Positions 25,923-34,870 are shown, numbered from the stretch's first letter. The stretch: DNA of 64,000 bases from Streptomyces sp. NBC_00193 (GCF_026342735.1 NZ_JAPEMM010000001.1:4216001-4280000); one strand, 5' to 3'. Notes: generated by a model from the letters alone, not told the origin. Numbers and translations: made by a program.

Positions 25923-26618
25923 GTGCTGCCAGTTCGGGGTGGGGACGGCCGGAAGCTGATGGTCTGGGGTATCCGCACCACCTGGAGCACCGTGGGGGAC
26001 GGGGAGTTCTTCTGCCCCGACTGCGGTGGCGACCGCAACTACCGCCGGCGCACGGGGCGCCGCCGCTTCACCGTGCTCGGCGTGCCGCTGCTGCCCCGCG
26101 GGCAGGCCGGCCCCGTCGTCGAGTGCCAGGGGTGCCGCGAGCGCTTCGCCACCGAGGTCCTGGACCACCTCACCACCACCCGCTTCTCCGCGATGCTGCG
26201 CGACGCCGTGCACACGGTGACGCTGGCCGTGCTGGCCGCCGGCGGGACGACCTCGCGCAGCGCGCTGGAGGCCGCCGTGGGCGCCGTACGGTCCGCCGGG
26301 TTCCAGGACTGCACCGAGGAGCAGCTGGAGTCCCTCGTCGACGGGCTGGCCGCCGAAGAGGGGCGGCTCGGGCTCTACGACGGCCCCGACTGCTACGGCG
26401 CCGCGCTCTCGATCGAACTGCACGAGGCCCTGGAGCCGCTGGCCCCGCACCTGGCCGGTCCGGGCCGCGAATCGATCCTGCTGCAGGGGGCGCGCGTCGC
26501 CCTGGCGGACGGCCCGTACATCCCCGCGGAGCGCGAGGTGCTGGCGACCGTCGGCTCGGCGCTGCGCATCGACGCGGACGAGGTCGCGCGGCTGCTGTCG
26601 GCGGTCCGGGCGCCGTAG
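25923..26618 (+). CDS. TerB-like (tellurite resistance/DjlA-type) protein with zinc ribbon
   Basis: The 231-residue protein starts at GTG 25923, 6 nt after a GGAGG. An N-terminal zinc ribbon is visible: FFCPDCGGDRNY and VVECQGCRERF. A helical TerB-type domain follows: SAMLRDAVHTVTLAVLAAGGTTSRSALEAAV, then LAGPGRESILLQGARVALADGPYIPAEREVLATVGSAL. TerB domains bind divalent metal and act in membrane-linked stress complexes. No other ter genes are nearby, so it is a solitary member of unknown role. Confidence 0.82.
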   Translation: MLPVRGGDGRKLMVWGIRTTWSTVGDGEFFCPDCGGDRNYRRRTGRRRFTVLGVPLLPRGQAGPVVECQGCRERFATEVLDHLTTTRFSAMLRDAVHTVTLAVLAAGGTTSRSALEAAVGAVRSAGFQDCTEEQLESLVDGLAAEEGRLGLYDGPDCYGAALSIELHEALEPLAPHLAGPGRESILLQGARVALADGPYIPAEREVLATVGSALRIDADEVARLLSAVRAP

Positions 26619-26638
26619 GGGTCCGGGCCCGGACCCGT

Positions 26639-26660
26639 ACGGGACCGCACGAGGTCCCGT
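26639..26660 (+). terminator. Hairpin after the TerB-like gene
   Basis: ACGGGACC, loop GCACGA, GGTCCCGT: an 8-bp perfect stem 20 nt after the stop. GTCCGGGCCCGGAC just before it can form a second, competing stem. Confidence 0.55.
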
Positions 26661-26689
26661 AGGGGTCCGTACGGGCCTCAGACGGAGCC

Positions 26690-27384
26690 CCGCACCACCG
26701 GGGGCGGGGTGTGCCGCGATGAAGCGGCGCAGGGCGAGGGGCAGCCCCCGGGGGTTGTCGAAGGGGATCAGCGTCCGGGCGGTCGAAGGAGCGCAGCCGG
26801 TCGGCGGCCCGGAGGTAGGTGTCCTTGCGCGTGCCGCGCAGGATCACGGCGAGGTCGCGGCGGATGGCCGGGTCGGTGAGCAGCGGGCCGTACCAGCGCA
26901 GGACCAGATCGTGCGGGATCGGGCGCTTGGCCATGCCGCCGAGGGAGGTCCGCATCCCGGCGAGGAAGGGCGAGCGGAAGGACCGCAGGAGCAGGTGGAG
27001 CGCTCCGGGGATCTTGCTCGCGGTGTGCAGGGCCTTGCCCTGGAGGCCCGGCGGGCAGTTGTCGAGGGCCTCGCAGGAGGCGAGGACGAGGCGTGCGATC
27101 CGCTCGTCGTGCACGCCCACGAGGAGTTGGGCGATGCCGGCGTCGTTCTGGACGAGGGTGACGTCGTGCAGGTCGAGGCGGTCGAGGAACTCGGCGAGGA
27201 GAGCCGCGACCCCGTGGGCGGAGAGGTCGGCGCCCGGGTTCATGGGGAGGCGGTGGCCGCCGATGGGGAGGACCGGGACGAGGACGCGGAAGTCGGAGCG
27301 CAGTTCGTCGACGACGGTCGCGTGCGAGACGGCGGCGCAGGCGGTCGTTTCGGCGGCACGGGTGGTTTCGGACGTGGCCGCGTC
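26690..27384 (-). pseudogene. Alpha/beta hydrolase remnant (5' truncated, internal deletion near 3' end)
   Basis: On the minus strand the hydrolase reads VVDELRSDFRVLVPVLPIGGHRLPMNPGADLSAHG, then DLHDVTLVQNDAGIAQLLVG (nucleophile elbow, dehalogenase-like NDAG) and a helical cap. An in-frame TGA at 27385-27387 lies just upstream with no usable start before ATG 27243. The first strands and the oxyanion HG motif are therefore missing. After RSFDRP (about 26780) the frame jumps. A C-terminal piece, LIPFDNPRGLPLALRRFIAAH, continues in another frame, and the segment with the catalytic Asp/His appears deleted. The 3' boundary is approximate. Confidence 0.75.
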
Positions 27385-27662
27385 TCAAGGTGTGGGCGAA
27401 AACGGCACAATCCGAGGTAACGATCGGGCCTCGCACCCCCGATTCGGAGATCCTTCCGCGTGCCGTGAACCGCGGAGGCGCGCCATCCGTACGGGGTGTT
27501 TCCGCCAGGTGGACGGACGGAGCGGAGCCTTCTTCTTTGCGTGGCAGAACGGCCTGCGGAGTGTTGACCCGCACGTCACCGCGTACGTCCTTCGCGTTCG
27601 CGCAGCCGGAAGCGCTGATTTCGCGAAGCGTTGGCCATAGTCGACACCGGGGGTCTCCGCCA

Positions 27663-27678
27663 CTGGAGAAATCTCCAG
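27663..27678 (+). promoter_or_regulatory. Inverted repeat upstream of the purine permease
   Basis: CTGGAGA, AA, TCTCCAG is a 7-2-7 palindrome about 240 nt before the permease start and a candidate operator. The surrounding gap 27388-27916 contains no convincing gene. It also holds a second 8-bp stem (CCCTGCCG at 27818-27825 with CGGCAGGG at 27850-27857) in the likely leader. Confidence 0.45.
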
Positions 27679-27916
27679 ATCCTGTACGCCGCGCGGTCAA
27701 CATTTTGTAGAAGTCGACGATATCTGTGAGCGGCCCCACAGGCGTTCAATTCCGGTCACACGAGGAGACGCCGCCGGTAACACCGCGGAGCTTCGATTCA
27801 CGTGGACGCAACGACAACCCTGCCGGATCAACGGGCTAACGACCCACTTCGGCAGGGACAACCCGCTTCCTTCAGCTTCCTCTCAGTTACCTACCTCATT
27901 GAAGGGCAAGGCAGAG

Positions 27917-29458
27917 ATGGCACGTGTCGCCGCACCGCTTTCCGCCACCGGAAAGCAGAGCACGCACCCGGTCGACGAGGTGCTCCCCCTCCCCAAGCTC
28001 GCGCTGTACGGCTTCCAGCACGTACTCGCGTTCTACGCCGGTGCGGTGATCGTTCCGATCATCGTCGGTGGCGCCCTCGGGCTCACCACCGAGCAACTGG
28101 TCTACCTGATCAATGCCGACCTCTTCACCTGCGGTATCGCCTCGATCATCCAGGCGTGGGGCATCGGCAGGATCGGTGCACGGCTTCCCCTGATCCAGGG
28201 CGTCACCTTCACCGCCGTGTCCCCGATGATCGCCATCGGTCTCGGAGCGGGCGGCGGGACGGCGGGTCTCCTCGTCATCTACGGCGCGGTCATCACGGCC
28301 GGCATCGCCACCTTCGCCTTCGCCTGGCTGCCCCCCAAGGCTTTCCGGACGATCATGCGGCTCTTCCCGCCGGTCGTCACCGGAACGGTGATCACCGTCC
28401 TCGGCATCGTGCTGATCCCGGTCGGTCTGAACGACGCGGCGGGCGGCCTCGGCAGCCCCGACTTCGGTGACCCGAAGCACTTCGCCTACGCCGGCGGCAC
28501 GATGCTCTTCATCCTGATCCTGATGAAGCTCGGCAAGCCGTTCCTCAACAGCATCTCCATCCTGCTCGGCCTCGTCGGCGGCACCGCCGTCGCCTTCCTG
28601 CTCGGCGACGCCAAGTTCGGCGACGTGAGCAACTCGGACTGGATCGGCATCACCACCCCGTTCTACTACGGTGCGCCGAAGTTCGAGTGGTTCCCGATCG
28701 TGCTGATGCTCATCGTCATGCTGATCACCATGGTCGAGACCACCGGTGACACCTACGCCGTCGGTGACATCGTCGGCAAGGACATCGACAGCGAGACCGT
28801 GGCCCGTGCCCTGCGTGCCGACGGAGCGGCGACCGCCCTCGGCGGTGTCCTGAACTCCTTCCCGTACGTGGCCTTCGCCGAGAACGTCGGCCTGGTCCGC
28901 ATGACCAAGGTCAAGAGCCGCTTCGTCGTCGTCGCCGCGGGCGCCTTCATGATCCTGCTCGGCCTGATCCCCAAGGCCGCCGCGATCGTCGCCGCGGTCC
29001 CGCACGGAGTGCTCGGCGGCGCCGCGACCGTGATGTTCGCGATGGTGGCCCTGGCGGGCATCCAGACCCTGGCCAAGGTCGACCTCAAGGAGGAGAAGAA
29101 CGCGCTCGTCGTGGGTGTCTCCCTGGCCTTCGCGCTGCTCCCCGCCACCGTCCCGGTCCTCTTCAAGGACCACATGGACGCGGACCTCTCCTCGCTGCTC
29201 AACAGCGGTGTGACGCTCGGTGCCACGGCCGCGATCGTCCTGAACCTGATCTTCAACGGTCTGGGCAAGGACGGTGCGCACGACGCCCCGGCCGACGCCC
29301 CGGCCGACGCCCCGGCCGACGCCCCGGCCGACGCCCCGGCCGAGGCCCCGAAGGCCGACGCCCCGGTGGCCGCGGCCGCGGCGGCGGACGACGAGCCCAC
29401 GGCAGCCATTCCGGCCCAGTCGGGCGAGGGCGAGCCCGCCCCGGCGCCGACCGCCTGA
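27917..29458 (+). CDS. NCS2 family nucleobase:cation symporter (xanthine/uric acid type)
   Basis: From ATG 27917 the protein is 513 residues with about 14 membrane segments. It has the NCS2 features LYGFQHVLAFYAGAVIVPIIVGGAL, PLIQGVTFTAVSPM and VETTGDTYAVGDIVG (the TM10 Glu region that binds the base). NSFPYVAFAENVGLV and GGAATVMFAMVALAGIQTL follow. It probably imports xanthine or urate with H+. The C-terminal tail (about 455-513) is a disordered Asp-Ala-Pro repeat. TTG 27899 is a less likely start. Confidence 0.9.
   Translation: MARVAAPLSATGKQSTHPVDEVLPLPKLALYGFQHVLAFYAGAVIVPIIVGGALGLTTEQLVYLINADLFTCGIASIIQAWGIGRIGARLPLIQGVTFTAVSPMIAIGLGAGGGTAGLLVIYGAVITAGIATFAFAWLPPKAFRTIMRLFPPVVTGTVITVLGIVLIPVGLNDAAGGLGSPDFGDPKHFAYAGGTMLFILILMKLGKPFLNSISILLGLVGGTAVAFLLGDAKFGDVSNSDWIGITTPFYYGAPKFEWFPIVLMLIVMLITMVETTGDTYAVGDIVGKDIDSETVARALRADGAATALGGVLNSFPYVAFAENVGLVRMTKVKSRFVVVAAGAFMILLGLIPKAAAIVAAVPHGVLGGAATVMFAMVALAGIQTLAKVDLKEEKNALVVGVSLAFALLPATVPVLFKDHMDADLSSLLNSGVTLGATAAIVLNLIFNGLGKDGAHDAPADAPADAPADAPADAPAEAPKADAPVAAAAAADDEPTAAIPAQSGEGEPAPAPTA
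29282..29341 (+). repeat. Five perfect 12-bp units encoding (Asp-Ala-Pro-Ala)5
   Basis: GACGCCCCGGCC is repeated five times without a mismatch within the permease C-terminal tail, then degenerates. The period is a multiple of 3, so copy-number changes alter tail length without frameshift. Confidence 0.9.
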
Positions 29459-29582
29459 TCCTCCCAAGGGGTGTCCCCCGCCGGGCCTCGTGCCCGGCGG
29501 GGGACGCTGCCGTTCGGGGAGCCGGTTCGGGAGCCGGTTCGGGGAGTCCGTCCTGTCGGTGGCGTACGGGACAATGGAGTCC

Positions 29583-30329
29583 ATGAGTCTGTTCCGCGAC
29601 GACGGCATCGTGCTGCGCACCCAGAAGCTGGGTGAGGCGGACCGCATCATCACGCTCCTGACCCGTGGCCACGGCCGGGTCCGGGCCGTCGCCCGCGGCG
29701 TCCGGCGCACCAAGTCCAAGTTCGGCGCCGGGCTGGAACCTTTCTCCCACGCCGACGTGCAGTTCTTCTCGCGCAGCGGCGAACTGATCGGCCGCAGCCT
29801 GCCGCTCTGCACGCAGACCCAGATCATCGCCCCGTACGGCAACGGCATCGTCACCGACTACGCCCGCTACACCGCCGGCACCGCGATGCTGGAGACCGCC
29901 GAGCGGTTCACCGACCACGAGGGCGAGCCCGCCGTACAGCAGTACCTCCTGCTCGTCGGCGCCCTGCGCACCCTCTCGCGCGGCGAACACGCCCCCAACC
30001 TCATCCTCGACGCCTTCCTGCTGCGCTCCCTCGCCGTCAACGGCTACGCGCCCAGCTTCGACGACTGCGCGAAGTGCGGACTCCACGGCCCCAACCGGCA
30101 CTTCTCCGTCGCCGCGGGCGGGGTCATATGCGGCGACTGCCGCGTTCCCGGCAGCGTCGTACCCTCGTCGGAGGCCATCGCCCTGCTCAGCGCCCTGCTG
30201 ACGGGCGACTGGGGACATGCCGACGCGTGCGAGGCGCGTCACGTGCGGGAGGGCAGCGGGCTGGTATCCGCCTACTTGCACTGGCATCTGGAGCGCGGGC
30301 TACGCTCCCTTCGATACGTCGAGAAATAG
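29583..30329 (+). CDS. recO: DNA repair protein RecO
   Basis: This 248-residue protein has the N-terminal OB fold (FRDDGIVLRTQKLGEADRIITLLTR, then GRVRAVARGVRRTKSKFGAGLEPF). The C-terminal zinc-finger region has four Cys (CAKCG ... VICGDC). RecO loads RecA on SSB-coated DNA together with RecR. The ATG at 29583 gives the canonical start MSLFRDDGIVL. uppS follows 11 nt after the stop, the usual actinobacterial pair. Confidence 0.95.
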   Translation: MSLFRDDGIVLRTQKLGEADRIITLLTRGHGRVRAVARGVRRTKSKFGAGLEPFSHADVQFFSRSGELIGRSLPLCTQTQIIAPYGNGIVTDYARYTAGTAMLETAERFTDHEGEPAVQQYLLLVGALRTLSRGEHAPNLILDAFLLRSLAVNGYAPSFDDCAKCGLHGPNRHFSVAAGGVICGDCRVPGSVVPSSEAIALLSALLTGDWGHADACEARHVREGSGLVSAYLHWHLERGLRSLRYVEK

Positions 30330-30340
30330 GAGCTGGGCAC

Positions 30341-31168
30341 ATGGCACGACGCGGGATTCTGGGACGCTCTCGCCGCGAGTACAAGGTTCCCGAGCCGCAC
30401 CCCTCCGGTGAGCGTCCGCCGAAGATCCCCGGTGACCTCATCCCCAACCACGTTGCGATCGTCATGGACGGCAACGGCCGCTGGGCCAAGGAGCGCGGGC
30501 TGCCGCGCACCGAGGGCCACAAGGTGGGCGAGGGTGTCGTACTCGACGTGCTCAAGGGCTGCCTGGAGATGGGCGTCAAGAACCTCTCCCTGTACGCCTT
30601 CTCGACGGAGAACTGGAAGCGCTCGCCCGACGAGGTGCGCTTCCTCATGAACTTCAACCGCGACGTCATCCGGCGCCGCCGCGACGAGATGAACGAGCTG
30701 GGCATCCGCATCCGCTGGACCGGCCGCATGCCGAAGATGTGGAAGTCGGTCGTCCAGGAGCTCCAGGTCGCACAGGAGCAGACCGTCGACAACGACGCGA
30801 TGACCCTCTACTTCTGCGTCAACTACGGCGGCCGCGCCGAGATCGCGGACGCGGCGCAGGCCATCGCCCGCGATGTGGCGGCGGGGAAGCTGGACCCGTC
30901 GAAGGTCAACGAGAAGACCTTCGCCAAGTACATGTACTACCCGGACATGCCGGACGTGGACCTCTTCCTGCGCCCGAGCGGCGAGCAGCGCACCTCCAAC
31001 TACCTGATCTGGCAGAGCGCGTACGCCGAGATGGTGTTCCAGGACACCTTGTGGCCCGACTTCGACCGCCGCGACCTGTGGGCGGCCTGCTACGAGTACG
31101 CCCAGCGCGACCGCCGCTTCGGCGGCGCGGTCCCGAACCAGGGGGAGGGTTCGGCCTCCGCCGGTTAG
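30341..31168 (+). CDS. uppS: Isoprenyl transferase (undecaprenyl/decaprenyl diphosphate synthase type)
   Basis: This 275-residue cis-prenyltransferase has HVAIVMDGNGRWAKERG with the catalytic Asp, and FSTENWKRSPDEV. The C-terminal signature is DLFLRPSGEQRTSNYLIWQSAY. It condenses isopentenyl diphosphate units to make the lipid carrier for peptidoglycan synthesis. An AGGAG site precedes ATG 30341, 11 nt after recO. Confidence 0.95.
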   Translation: MARRGILGRSRREYKVPEPHPSGERPPKIPGDLIPNHVAIVMDGNGRWAKERGLPRTEGHKVGEGVVLDVLKGCLEMGVKNLSLYAFSTENWKRSPDEVRFLMNFNRDVIRRRRDEMNELGIRIRWTGRMPKMWKSVVQELQVAQEQTVDNDAMTLYFCVNYGGRAEIADAAQAIARDVAAGKLDPSKVNEKTFAKYMYYPDMPDVDLFLRPSGEQRTSNYLIWQSAYAEMVFQDTLWPDFDRRDLWAACYEYAQRDRRFGGAVPNQGEGSASAG

Positions 31169-31178
31169 CCTCCAGGGC

Positions 31179-31691
31179 ATGGACACCGGGGAGATGGCGC
31201 TCGACTACAGGCCGACGCACGACGACTACCGCACGGCGCTGCGGGCCTGGACCTTCGGGACCTGGCCCGGGCGCCGGGAGCTGGTCCTGCCTCCCGTGAT
31301 GGCACTGGCCGGTGTGGTGGTGTACGCCTGGCTGCGCGGCTTCGATCCCGGCATCACCGGCATCGCGAGCGGCGTCGTGTTCCTCGTGGCGGTGACGGGA
31401 ACGGTACGGGCACGGCGCAGGATCGCCCGCCAGAGCTACGCGGACGTCGAGCCGTACGGTGACTGCCGGACGGTGCTGGGCGAGGCCGGAGTCACCACCA
31501 CGGGCACCGGTCCCGGCCGCTCGTCCGTCGACTGGCAGGCCCTGGCCGGGTACTGCGAGACGCCCGAGCTGTTCGTACTGACCGTGCGCCGGGGCCGTGC
31601 CGTCCTGGCGCTGCCCAAGCGGGGCACGTCCGGGCCCGCCGAGGCGGCGCGCGTACGGGCCCTGCTCGACGGCAAGCTGCGCCGGTTCTAG
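31179..31691 (+). CDS. YcxB-like membrane protein
   Basis: The 170-residue protein has two adjacent membrane segments (about 38-75: LVLPPVMALAGVVVYAWL and ITGIASGVVFLVAVTGTV). A soluble C-terminal beta-domain follows (VDWQALAGYCETPELFVLTVRRGRAVLALPKRG). The PH-like fold after two TM helices matches the YcxB-like family of unknown function. Its TAG shares a CTAG with the convergent zur stop. Confidence 0.75.
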   Translation: MDTGEMALDYRPTHDDYRTALRAWTFGTWPGRRELVLPPVMALAGVVVYAWLRGFDPGITGIASGVVFLVAVTGTVRARRRIARQSYADVEPYGDCRTVLGEAGVTTTGTGPGRSSVDWQALAGYCETPELFVLTVRRGRAVLALPKRGTSGPAEAARVRALLDGKLRRF

Positions 31692-32116
31692 CCGGCGGCC
31701 GCGCAGTCCGCGCAGGTGCCGAAGATCTCCACCGTGTGGGCGACGTTCACGAAGCCGTGTTCCGCGGCGATGGCCTCGGCCCACTTCTCCACCGCCGGGC
31801 CCTCCACCTCGACGGCCTTGCCGCACTTGCGGCAGACCAGGTGGTGGTGGTGGTCCCCGGTGGAGCAGCGCCGGTAGACGGACTCGCCGTCGCTGGTGCG
31901 CAGCACGTCGACCTCGCCGGCGTCCGCGAGGGACTGCAGGGTGCGGTAGACGGTGGTCAGGCCCACGGAATCGCCACGGTGCTTGAGCATGTCGTGGAGT
32001 TCCTGGGCACTGCGGAACTCGTCCACCTCGTCCAGCGCGGCCGCTACGGCGGCTCGCTGCCGGGTGGATCGTCCTCGTACTGGCGCGGTGTTCATCTCGC
32101 CAGGCGCAGTCGCCAC
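31688..32116 (-). CDS. zur: Fur-family zinc uptake regulator Zur
   Basis: The start is taken at GTG 32116, 6-7 nt after a GAGGAGG site, giving 142 residues; ATG 32095 is an internal alternative. The winged-helix domain includes RQRAAVAAALDEVDEFRSAQELHDML and VGLTTVYRTLQSLADAGEV. The metal sites are HHHHLVCRKCGKAVEVEG and HTVEIFGTCADC (two CxxC pairs for structural zinc). With zinc bound it represses zinc uptake genes; znuBCA lies directly upstream on the same strand with a Zur-like box. Confidence 0.94.
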   Translation of the reverse strand: MATAPGEMNTAPVRGRSTRQRAAVAAALDEVDEFRSAQELHDMLKHRGDSVGLTTVYRTLQSLADAGEVDVLRTSDGESVYRRCSTGDHHHHLVCRKCGKAVEVEGPAVEKWAEAIAAEHGFVNVAHTVEIFGTCADCAAAG

Positions 32117-32175
32117 CGGTTCCTCCTCGTCTCGGCTGCGGCCCATTGTGCCAGGCGGCCGACCGCCCGAGGTCT

Positions 32176-33042
32176 TCAGACCTTTACGTCGTCCCGCGTA
32201 CAGACTTCCTCGGCGGCGCGGGCGGCCCTGGCCCGGCGCCGGGCCAGCGGGGTGGACACCGCCGTCATCACCATGAAGACGGCGATGGCGAGCAGCACGA
32301 TCGTGCCGCCGGAGGGTGCGTCGATGTAGTAGGTGGCGGCCGTGCCGGACAGCGAGACCAGTACGCCGATCACCATGGCCACCGTCAGGGTGGCGGTGAA
32401 CCCGCGAGTGACGCGCTGGGCGGCCGCGACCGGGATCACCATCATGGCGCTGACCAGCAGCAGGCCGACGATGCGCATCGCGACGGTGACGGTGACGGCC
32501 GCGGTGACGGCCATCAGCAGGTTCAGGAAGCGCACCGGCAGGCCGGTGACCCGGGCGAACTCCTCGTCCTGGCAGACCGCGAACAGCTGGCGGCGCAGGC
32601 CCAGGGTGACGGCGACGACGAACAGGGCGAGGACCACGACCGCGGTGATGTCCTCGGCCGAGACCGTGGTGATGGAGCCGAACAGGTAGCTGGTCAGATT
32701 GGCCGTCGAGCCGCCCGGAGCCAGGTTGATGATCATGACGCCGCCGGCCAGGCCGCCGTAGAAGAGCATGGCCAGCGCGATGTCCCCGCTGGTCTTGCCG
32801 CGGGAGCGGATCAGCTCCATGCCGACCGCGCCGATGACCGCGACGAGGGTGGCCATCCACACCGGGCTCGTGTTGAGCAGGAAGCCGAGCGCGACACCCG
32901 TCATCGCCACGTGCCCGATGCCGTCGCCCATGACGGCCTGGCGGCGCTGCACGAGGTACGTGCCGATCGCGGGGGCCGTGATGCCGACGAGGGCGGCGGC
33001 GATGAGGGCCCGCTGCATGAAGGCGTAGTCGAGGAGGTCCAT
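32176..33042 (-). CDS. znuB: Zinc ABC transporter permease ZnuB
   Basis: This 288-residue ABC-3 family permease has about 8-9 membrane segments. It contains YAFMQRALIAAALVGITAPAIGTYLVQRRQAVMGDGIGHVAM and, later, GLLLVSAMMVIPVAAAQ. It moves Zn2+ across the membrane with ZnuC and ZnuA. The start overlaps the znuC stop by one base (TGATG). The Zur gene follows 59 nt downstream. Confidence 0.93.
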   Translation of the reverse strand: MDLLDYAFMQRALIAAALVGITAPAIGTYLVQRRQAVMGDGIGHVAMTGVALGFLLNTSPVWMATLVAVIGAVGMELIRSRGKTSGDIALAMLFYGGLAGGVMIINLAPGGSTANLTSYLFGSITTVSAEDITAVVVLALFVVAVTLGLRRQLFAVCQDEEFARVTGLPVRFLNLLMAVTAAVTVTVAMRIVGLLLVSAMMVIPVAAAQRVTRGFTATLTVAMVIGVLVSLSGTAATYYIDAPSGGTIVLLAIAVFMVMTAVSTPLARRRARAARAAEEVCTRDDVKV

Positions 33043-33869
33043 CAGCTCAGCAGTCCCGTCCGGAGCGGCTCGGCGTCGTGCGCAGAGTGGGGGTGTACGT
33101 GGTCGTGGCCGGGCAGCGCGTGCTGGCCCAGGGCCTCCGGGGGCGGGCCGTCGTGCGTGACGCAGCCGTCGCGCAGGACGACGGCGCGGTCGATGAGCGG
33201 CTCCAGCGGGCCCAGCTCGTGCAGGACGAGCAGCACGGTGGTGCCGGCGGCCACCTGGCTGCGCAGGGCGTTCGCCAGGACCTCCTGGTTGGCCAGGTCC
33301 ACGCCGGCCATCGGCTCGTCCATGATCAGCAGCTCGGGTTCACCGGCGAGCGCACGGGCGATGAGCACCCGCTGGTGCTGACCGCCGGAGAGGGCGTTGA
33401 CCGAGGCGTCGGCGTGGGAGCCCATGTCGACCAGGTCGAGCGCGCGCTCCACGGCGGCCTTGTCGGCCTTGCGCAGGAACCCGAAGCGGGTCCGGGCGAG
33501 CCGGCCGGCGGAGACGACCTCGCGGACGGTGGCGGGGACCCCGCTGGCGGCGGTGGTGCGCTGGGGCACGTAGCCGATGCGCGACCAGTCGCGGAAGCGC
33601 TTGAAGTCGGTGCCGAAGAGGGACAGGGCGCCGTCGCTCAGCGGGACCTGGCCGACCACGGCGCGGACGGCCGTGGACTTGCCGGAACCGTTGGCGCCGA
33701 GCAGGGCGACGACCTCACCGCTGCGGACGGTGAGGTCGATGCCGCGCAGCACGGGGCGCGAGCCGAGCGAGGCCGTGGCCCCGCGCAGGGATATGACGGG
33801 CTGGTCCAGGGCCTGGGTGGGCTTGGACTCCATGGCTCGCGCCTCCGATGCCGCTACTGCTGTTGCCAT
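33042..33869 (-). CDS. znuC: Zinc ABC transporter ATP-binding protein ZnuC
   Basis: This 275-residue ABC ATPase has Walker A GANGSGKST, signature LSGGQHQR, Walker B ELLIMDEP and H-loop LVLHELGP. The C-terminus has a His-rich tail (GQHALPGHDHVHPHSAHDAE), common in zinc transporter subunits. The start overlaps the znuA stop by one base. A start at the later Met (MESKPTQ) would shorten it by 12 residues. Confidence 0.93.
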   Translation of the reverse strand: MATAVAASEARAMESKPTQALDQPVISLRGATASLGSRPVLRGIDLTVRSGEVVALLGANGSGKSTAVRAVVGQVPLSDGALSLFGTDFKRFRDWSRIGYVPQRTTAASGVPATVREVVSAGRLARTRFGFLRKADKAAVERALDLVDMGSHADASVNALSGGQHQRVLIARALAGEPELLIMDEPMAGVDLANQEVLANALRSQVAAGTTVLLVLHELGPLEPLIDRAVVLRDGCVTHDGPPPEALGQHALPGHDHVHPHSAHDAEPLRTGLLS

Positions 33870-34870
33870 TACTTGGTGCCGAGTGCCTTCTGCAGGTTCT
33901 TCAGGTTGGCCCGCATGACCTCGAAGTAGTCAGCGCCCTGGGACTTGTCCGTGATTCCCTCCAGGGGATCCAGGACGTCGGTCTTCAGGCCGGTGTCGGC
34001 CGCGAGGGTCTTGGCCGTCTTGTCGCTGGCCAGGGTCTCGAAGAACACCGTCGACACATTGTCCTGCTTCGAGAGGGTCTGGAGCTCCTTCATCCGGGCC
34101 GGGCTGGGCTCGGACTCGGGGTCGACGCCGGAGATGCCCTCCTGGTCGAGGCCGTACCGCTCGGCGAGGTAGCCGAAGGCGGAGTGGGTGGTGATGAAGG
34201 TCTTGGAGGCCGTGTTCTTCAGGCCGTCCTTGAACTCGGTGTCGAGCGCGCCCAGTTTGGCGACGAGCTCGTCGGTGTTCTTCTTGTAGTCCGCCGCGTG
34301 GCCGGGGTCGGACTTCTCCAGGGCCGCGCCGACGCCCTTGGCGATCTCCGCGTACTTGACCGGGTCGAGCCAGACGTGCGGGTCCTCGCCGGCTTCACCG
34401 TGGTTGTGGCCGTCGCCCTCGACGTGCTCGGCGGCGTGCTCGTCGCCGTCGGTGTGCTCGTGACCCTCTTCGCCGTGGCCGGAGGTGCCGTGCACCTCCA
34501 GCTTGGTGAGGGTGGCGGCGTCGACGATGTTCTTCACGCCGGACTGGGCGACGGCCTTGTCGACGGCGGGCTGCAGCGTCTTGAGGTAGAGGACGACATC
34601 GGCCTCGCCGAGCTGCGCGGTCTGCTTCGGGGTGATCTCCAGGTCGTGCGGCTCGACGCCCGGCTTGGTGAGGGTGTCGACCTTCACGTGGTCCTTGCCG
34701 ATCTGCTCGGCGAGGAACTGCATCGGATAGAACGACGCCATCACGTCGAGCTTGCCGTCCTTGGCTCCGGCGGCACCGGCCGTGCCCGAGCAGGCGGTGA
34801 GAGCCGTGGCGGCGAGGGCCACGGCTCCGGCGAGGGCGGCGGTCGGTATGAGGCGTCGTCGTACGTTCAT
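33869..34870 (-). CDS. znuA: Zinc ABC transporter substrate-binding lipoprotein ZnuA
   Basis: The 333-residue protein starts at ATG 34870 (MNVRRRLIP); ATG 34885 and 34879 are upstream in-frame options. The signal peptide ends in a lipobox (ALTACSG). The zinc-binding fold shows FYPMQFLAEQIG and GVEPHDLEITP. A His/Glu/Asp-rich loop (about 125-165, HGTSGHGEEGHEHTDGDEH) and DPHVWLDPVKY follow. It captures extracytoplasmic Zn2+ for ZnuBC. A Zur-like box lies 22 nt upstream. Confidence 0.94.
   Translation of the reverse strand: MNVRRRLIPTAALAGAVALAATALTACSGTAGAAGAKDGKLDVMASFYPMQFLAEQIGKDHVKVDTLTKPGVEPHDLEITPKQTAQLGEADVVLYLKTLQPAVDKAVAQSGVKNIVDAATLTKLEVHGTSGHGEEGHEHTDGDEHAAEHVEGDGHNHGEAGEDPHVWLDPVKYAEIAKGVGAALEKSDPGHAADYKKNTDELVAKLGALDTEFKDGLKNTASKTFITTHSAFGYLAERYGLDQEGISGVDPESEPSPARMKELQTLSKQDNVSTVFFETLASDKTAKTLAADTGLKTDVLDPLEGITDKSQGADYFEVMRANLKNLQKALGTK

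Noticed and set aside
27390..27710. Open frames of 100-270 codons in the permease upstream gap
   Set aside because: No SD, no family pattern, and overlapping frames on both strands; treated as non-coding.
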